Below, piece by piece: positions 61,672 through 64,000 of a stretch of DNA of 64,000 bases (position 1 is its first letter; the number at the start of each line of letters is the position of its first letter). The stretch covers positions 18,910,001-18,974,000 of the forward strand of contig OX327702.1 of the NCBI GenBank assembly GCA_946807835.1, written 5' to 3'. The notes beneath the pieces were generated by a model. The model was not told the DNA's origin. It searched no databases and saw only the letters and a program-made list of their open reading frames with translations. This DNA is from Ailanthus altissimus. Taxonomy: Eukaryota; Streptophyta; Magnoliopsida; Sapindales; Simaroubaceae. Both the position numbers and the translations under genes were made by a program.

Positions 61672-63058
61672 TGTTCTATGCAATAATAGTTAAGCACAAA
61701 TGCATGCTATATTATCAAGTAATATAGGAATGAAGTCCAAATATCGTTCTCACATGGACTTATTTAACCTATTTCTCTTAATTATATACTAAAATTAATC
61801 ATACTTAACTTTTATTCAGACAATCAAAAGAGGAAGTTTATCTAATTAATCAATTCTACTAAATTAAACCTAATTTTAATCAATAAGAAAATAAGGGTTA
61901 AGTTCACCAATTAAAAGCAATCTAGAATTTTGACTTATCCCCTAATATTTCATTAAACTTATGAATCTCTTAGTTAATCCCTTAATAACAAATTATTGGC
62001 CAAACTCTAATCTCATCACAAGCCTCTGTCGATAGTCGAGTGACTATAGTACATCATAATAATTACCTATATATTTATGGTAATCTAAATATAATTCATT
62101 AAGAATAAGTCTAATCATACCATACATACCATTTAGATATATGTCTATTCTAAATGGAACTCATAGTTGTTGCCCTATGATCATGCATCAAACTACCCTG
62201 GACTAAACATATAAATTCCTCTTTCGAGTTCATTATGGTTTCTCAATCAATTAATATATTGGCAAGATATAATAAAAGCATTAAACTCAAGATAGAATTA
62301 ATTAATTTAATCTATTAAGTTCATAAACTAAGAAAGTCAATAATATCCAAATACATATTAGGTTCACAAGTCTAACCCTAGATAAAAAGAGTTCAGTTCA
62401 TCATGAATTCAAGAGTATCAATATAATTAATAGAAAACATCATAAACAAGATCATAATAAAAAGAAAAGATGAGAAATAACATAAGAAGATGCCCTGGAT
62501 TGCTTCTTTGTTTGCTCTTAACTTGATTGCACAAATCTTGATCTTTAATCTTCAATTCTTTGCTTTGATCTCTTGTATTTGTGATGTGTTTTATTTTCCC
62601 TAATTTTTCTTCTGATATTGTCTACTTTTGGCTGTGAAAAATAGTGCTTTTATAGGTCTTCATAACCCTAAGGATGTGGGGCTTCGAATTCAAGTCAAAA
62701 TAGGATTCAAAAGATAGGGTTTGATTTTCTCGCAGGTGCTACGACACGGGGGTTGGAAAAGGTCGGTTGGTGGGAGTTGACTAAGTACTGCAACGTTCAG
62801 GTTTTTGTCTTGGGCACTATGGCGTCCACCCAGAGGCATGCCAGGTGTTGGCCAATTCGTTCATTTTTTGCTATTTCGTGTCTAATTCTTCCAATATCTT
62901 CATGCCTTGGTTAGTAAACTTATTTATGATAAAAAAAATCATAAATAAATAGCCAAATACTCTAGATTTAGAGCAAAACCTAAGTCTCGAATGATAAAAA
63001 TAATAGATTATATAAACCCCTTTAAGTATTAGCCTTTAAAGGTATTTGTAGTGCATCG
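61672..63058 (-). repeat. LTR related to 56296-57745, about 1.39 kb, probably solo
   Basis: It begins TGTTCTATGCAATAATAG, and on both LTRs 'caagtaata...' is followed by a 'atcgttctcacatggactta' or 'atcatcccacgaggatta' block. The inner 'aaaagcattaa' zone and a minus-strand TATA (CCTATAAAAGC near 62657-62647) are also shared. A GC-rich island is at 62735-62860. The right edge near GTGCATCG is inferred. No primer site adjoins it and no target duplication was found. It interrupts the DNA after the copia gag remnant. Confidence 0.6.
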
Positions 63059-64000
63059 TGGGATGAATGAATATTTAATGCAGATGGCAGAGGATGGGAC
63101 TTCTTTTGTCTATTTCAATTAAGATGAATTAAATAATCTAATATCTAATAATCCTATAGGGTATTTAGTTCTTTGCTGAATGATATTGGCTACTTTTCGA
63201 GAAACTCTCCTTATGGTTATTAGTCATATAGTTTGGCTTAGTTTTCTGCATATAGGGTTTTGGCATTATCTTTTTCTTTTCATTGGGGCTTTATTATCTG
63301 CCAGTAAAGATCTTGATTAAAAGGTATTTCTCTTTTAATTTCTATAAGCATAATGAATAAAATACCCCTTCATATTTTCAAGATGGGCTTGATACTCACT
63401 CATTATATTGCTTACATAATTTTCTATGAGATCCTTTTCTCCTTCCTTCTTATAGCAAGCAAATGCGAGATCCTAAACCTCTTAGCTTACTCAATCAACA
63501 ACTTTAAGTAGCTTTACTTAGTTTGGTTAAGTTAGATTATAGTAACTACCTCTTTGCTTTAGAAGTATTTATTACAAAACTTTAAAGCCATCACTTTCTA
63601 AGGATGGATTTGATTGGTCATTGTACCAAGTGAATGCATGACCTACGAGAGATTTGGAAAATTCCTTAAGTAGTTTTTGTTACTTGCACGTACACCAAAA
63701 GACTAAATCTCCTTATACATTTCTTATGATTTCTATTCTTGCCATCAAATAGAGAAACCTATAATGTACCATATCCCTTAAGATAAGGCATGTCTAGAAT
63801 CTTAACTAAGTGTGACTTTTAATGGTAATTAATATTCTAATTGGAAGACTAGAATGAAATTTCATCTGCTAGTAATATATCATGATTTAAAATATATACA
63901 ATGAATATCTCTTGTCAAAAAAAGAAAAAGAAAAAATGAGATGAAAAAAATGCTACATTCAATTTCAAAGCTATTAATGCTCTTTATTAAGTACTAGATA
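63059..64000. other. Unassigned DNA to the window end
   Basis: AT-rich with a few open codons ('atggcagaggatgggacttc' near 63084), but no family was recognised in any frame. It could be decayed retroelement pol. Confidence 0.35.

Noticed and set aside
1..64000. Plastid or mitochondrial insertions, endogenous pararetrovirus, rRNA or intact tRNA genes
   Set aside because: I recognised no such sequence on either strand. The tRNA-like words at element edges are primer-binding sites.

Overview
This is nuclear DNA of a flowering plant, most likely a eudicot. It is AT-rich, it holds one gene with six short exons and GT-AG introns and one intronless C2H2 zinc-finger gene of the plant-only QALGGH type, and most of the rest is decayed LTR retrotransposons with plant-type primer sites. 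I cannot name the species.

Layout. 1-7.2 kb: a decayed Ty1/copia integrase-reverse transcriptase piece, then a minus-strand LTR element with very long LTRs (1029-3301 and 4622-7218); its left LTR carries a foreign LTR fragment. 7.4-7.6 kb: a strongly foldable segment that may be a non-coding RNA. 8.2-10.0 kb: an ankyrin-repeat gene, minus strand, 206 residues. 10.95-20.6 kb: one minus-strand Ty1/copia element, 9.6 kb, with LTRs, primer site, polypurine tract and decayed gag-pol, and with a 2.8 kb solo LTR nested in it. 21-32 kb: a decayed coiled-coil element ORF broken by a solo LTR, further LTRs and solo LTRs, and a copia integrase remnant. 32.6-35.8 kb: a shrunken Ty3/gypsy element with a gag fragment. 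36-43.7 kb: AT-rich intergenic DNA with a 1.5 kb Mutator-like element (9 bp target duplication) and two MITEs. 43.7-44.6 kb: a ZAT-type zinc-finger repressor gene, minus strand. 48.6-53.8 kb: two solo LTRs of one family facing opposite ways. 56-63 kb: a gypsy LTR with primer site, gypsy RNase H-integrase remains, copia gag remains and another LTR.

Only two host protein genes are supported: the ankyrin-repeat gene and the zinc-finger gene. They lie about 34 kb apart on the same strand and nothing suggests that they work together. No element ORF is intact, so every element seen here is dead or dependent on other copies. The history is one of repeated LTR insertion followed by LTR-LTR recombination: four solo LTRs keep perfect 5 bp target duplications. 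I saw no CRISPR array, operon, plastid DNA or virus.
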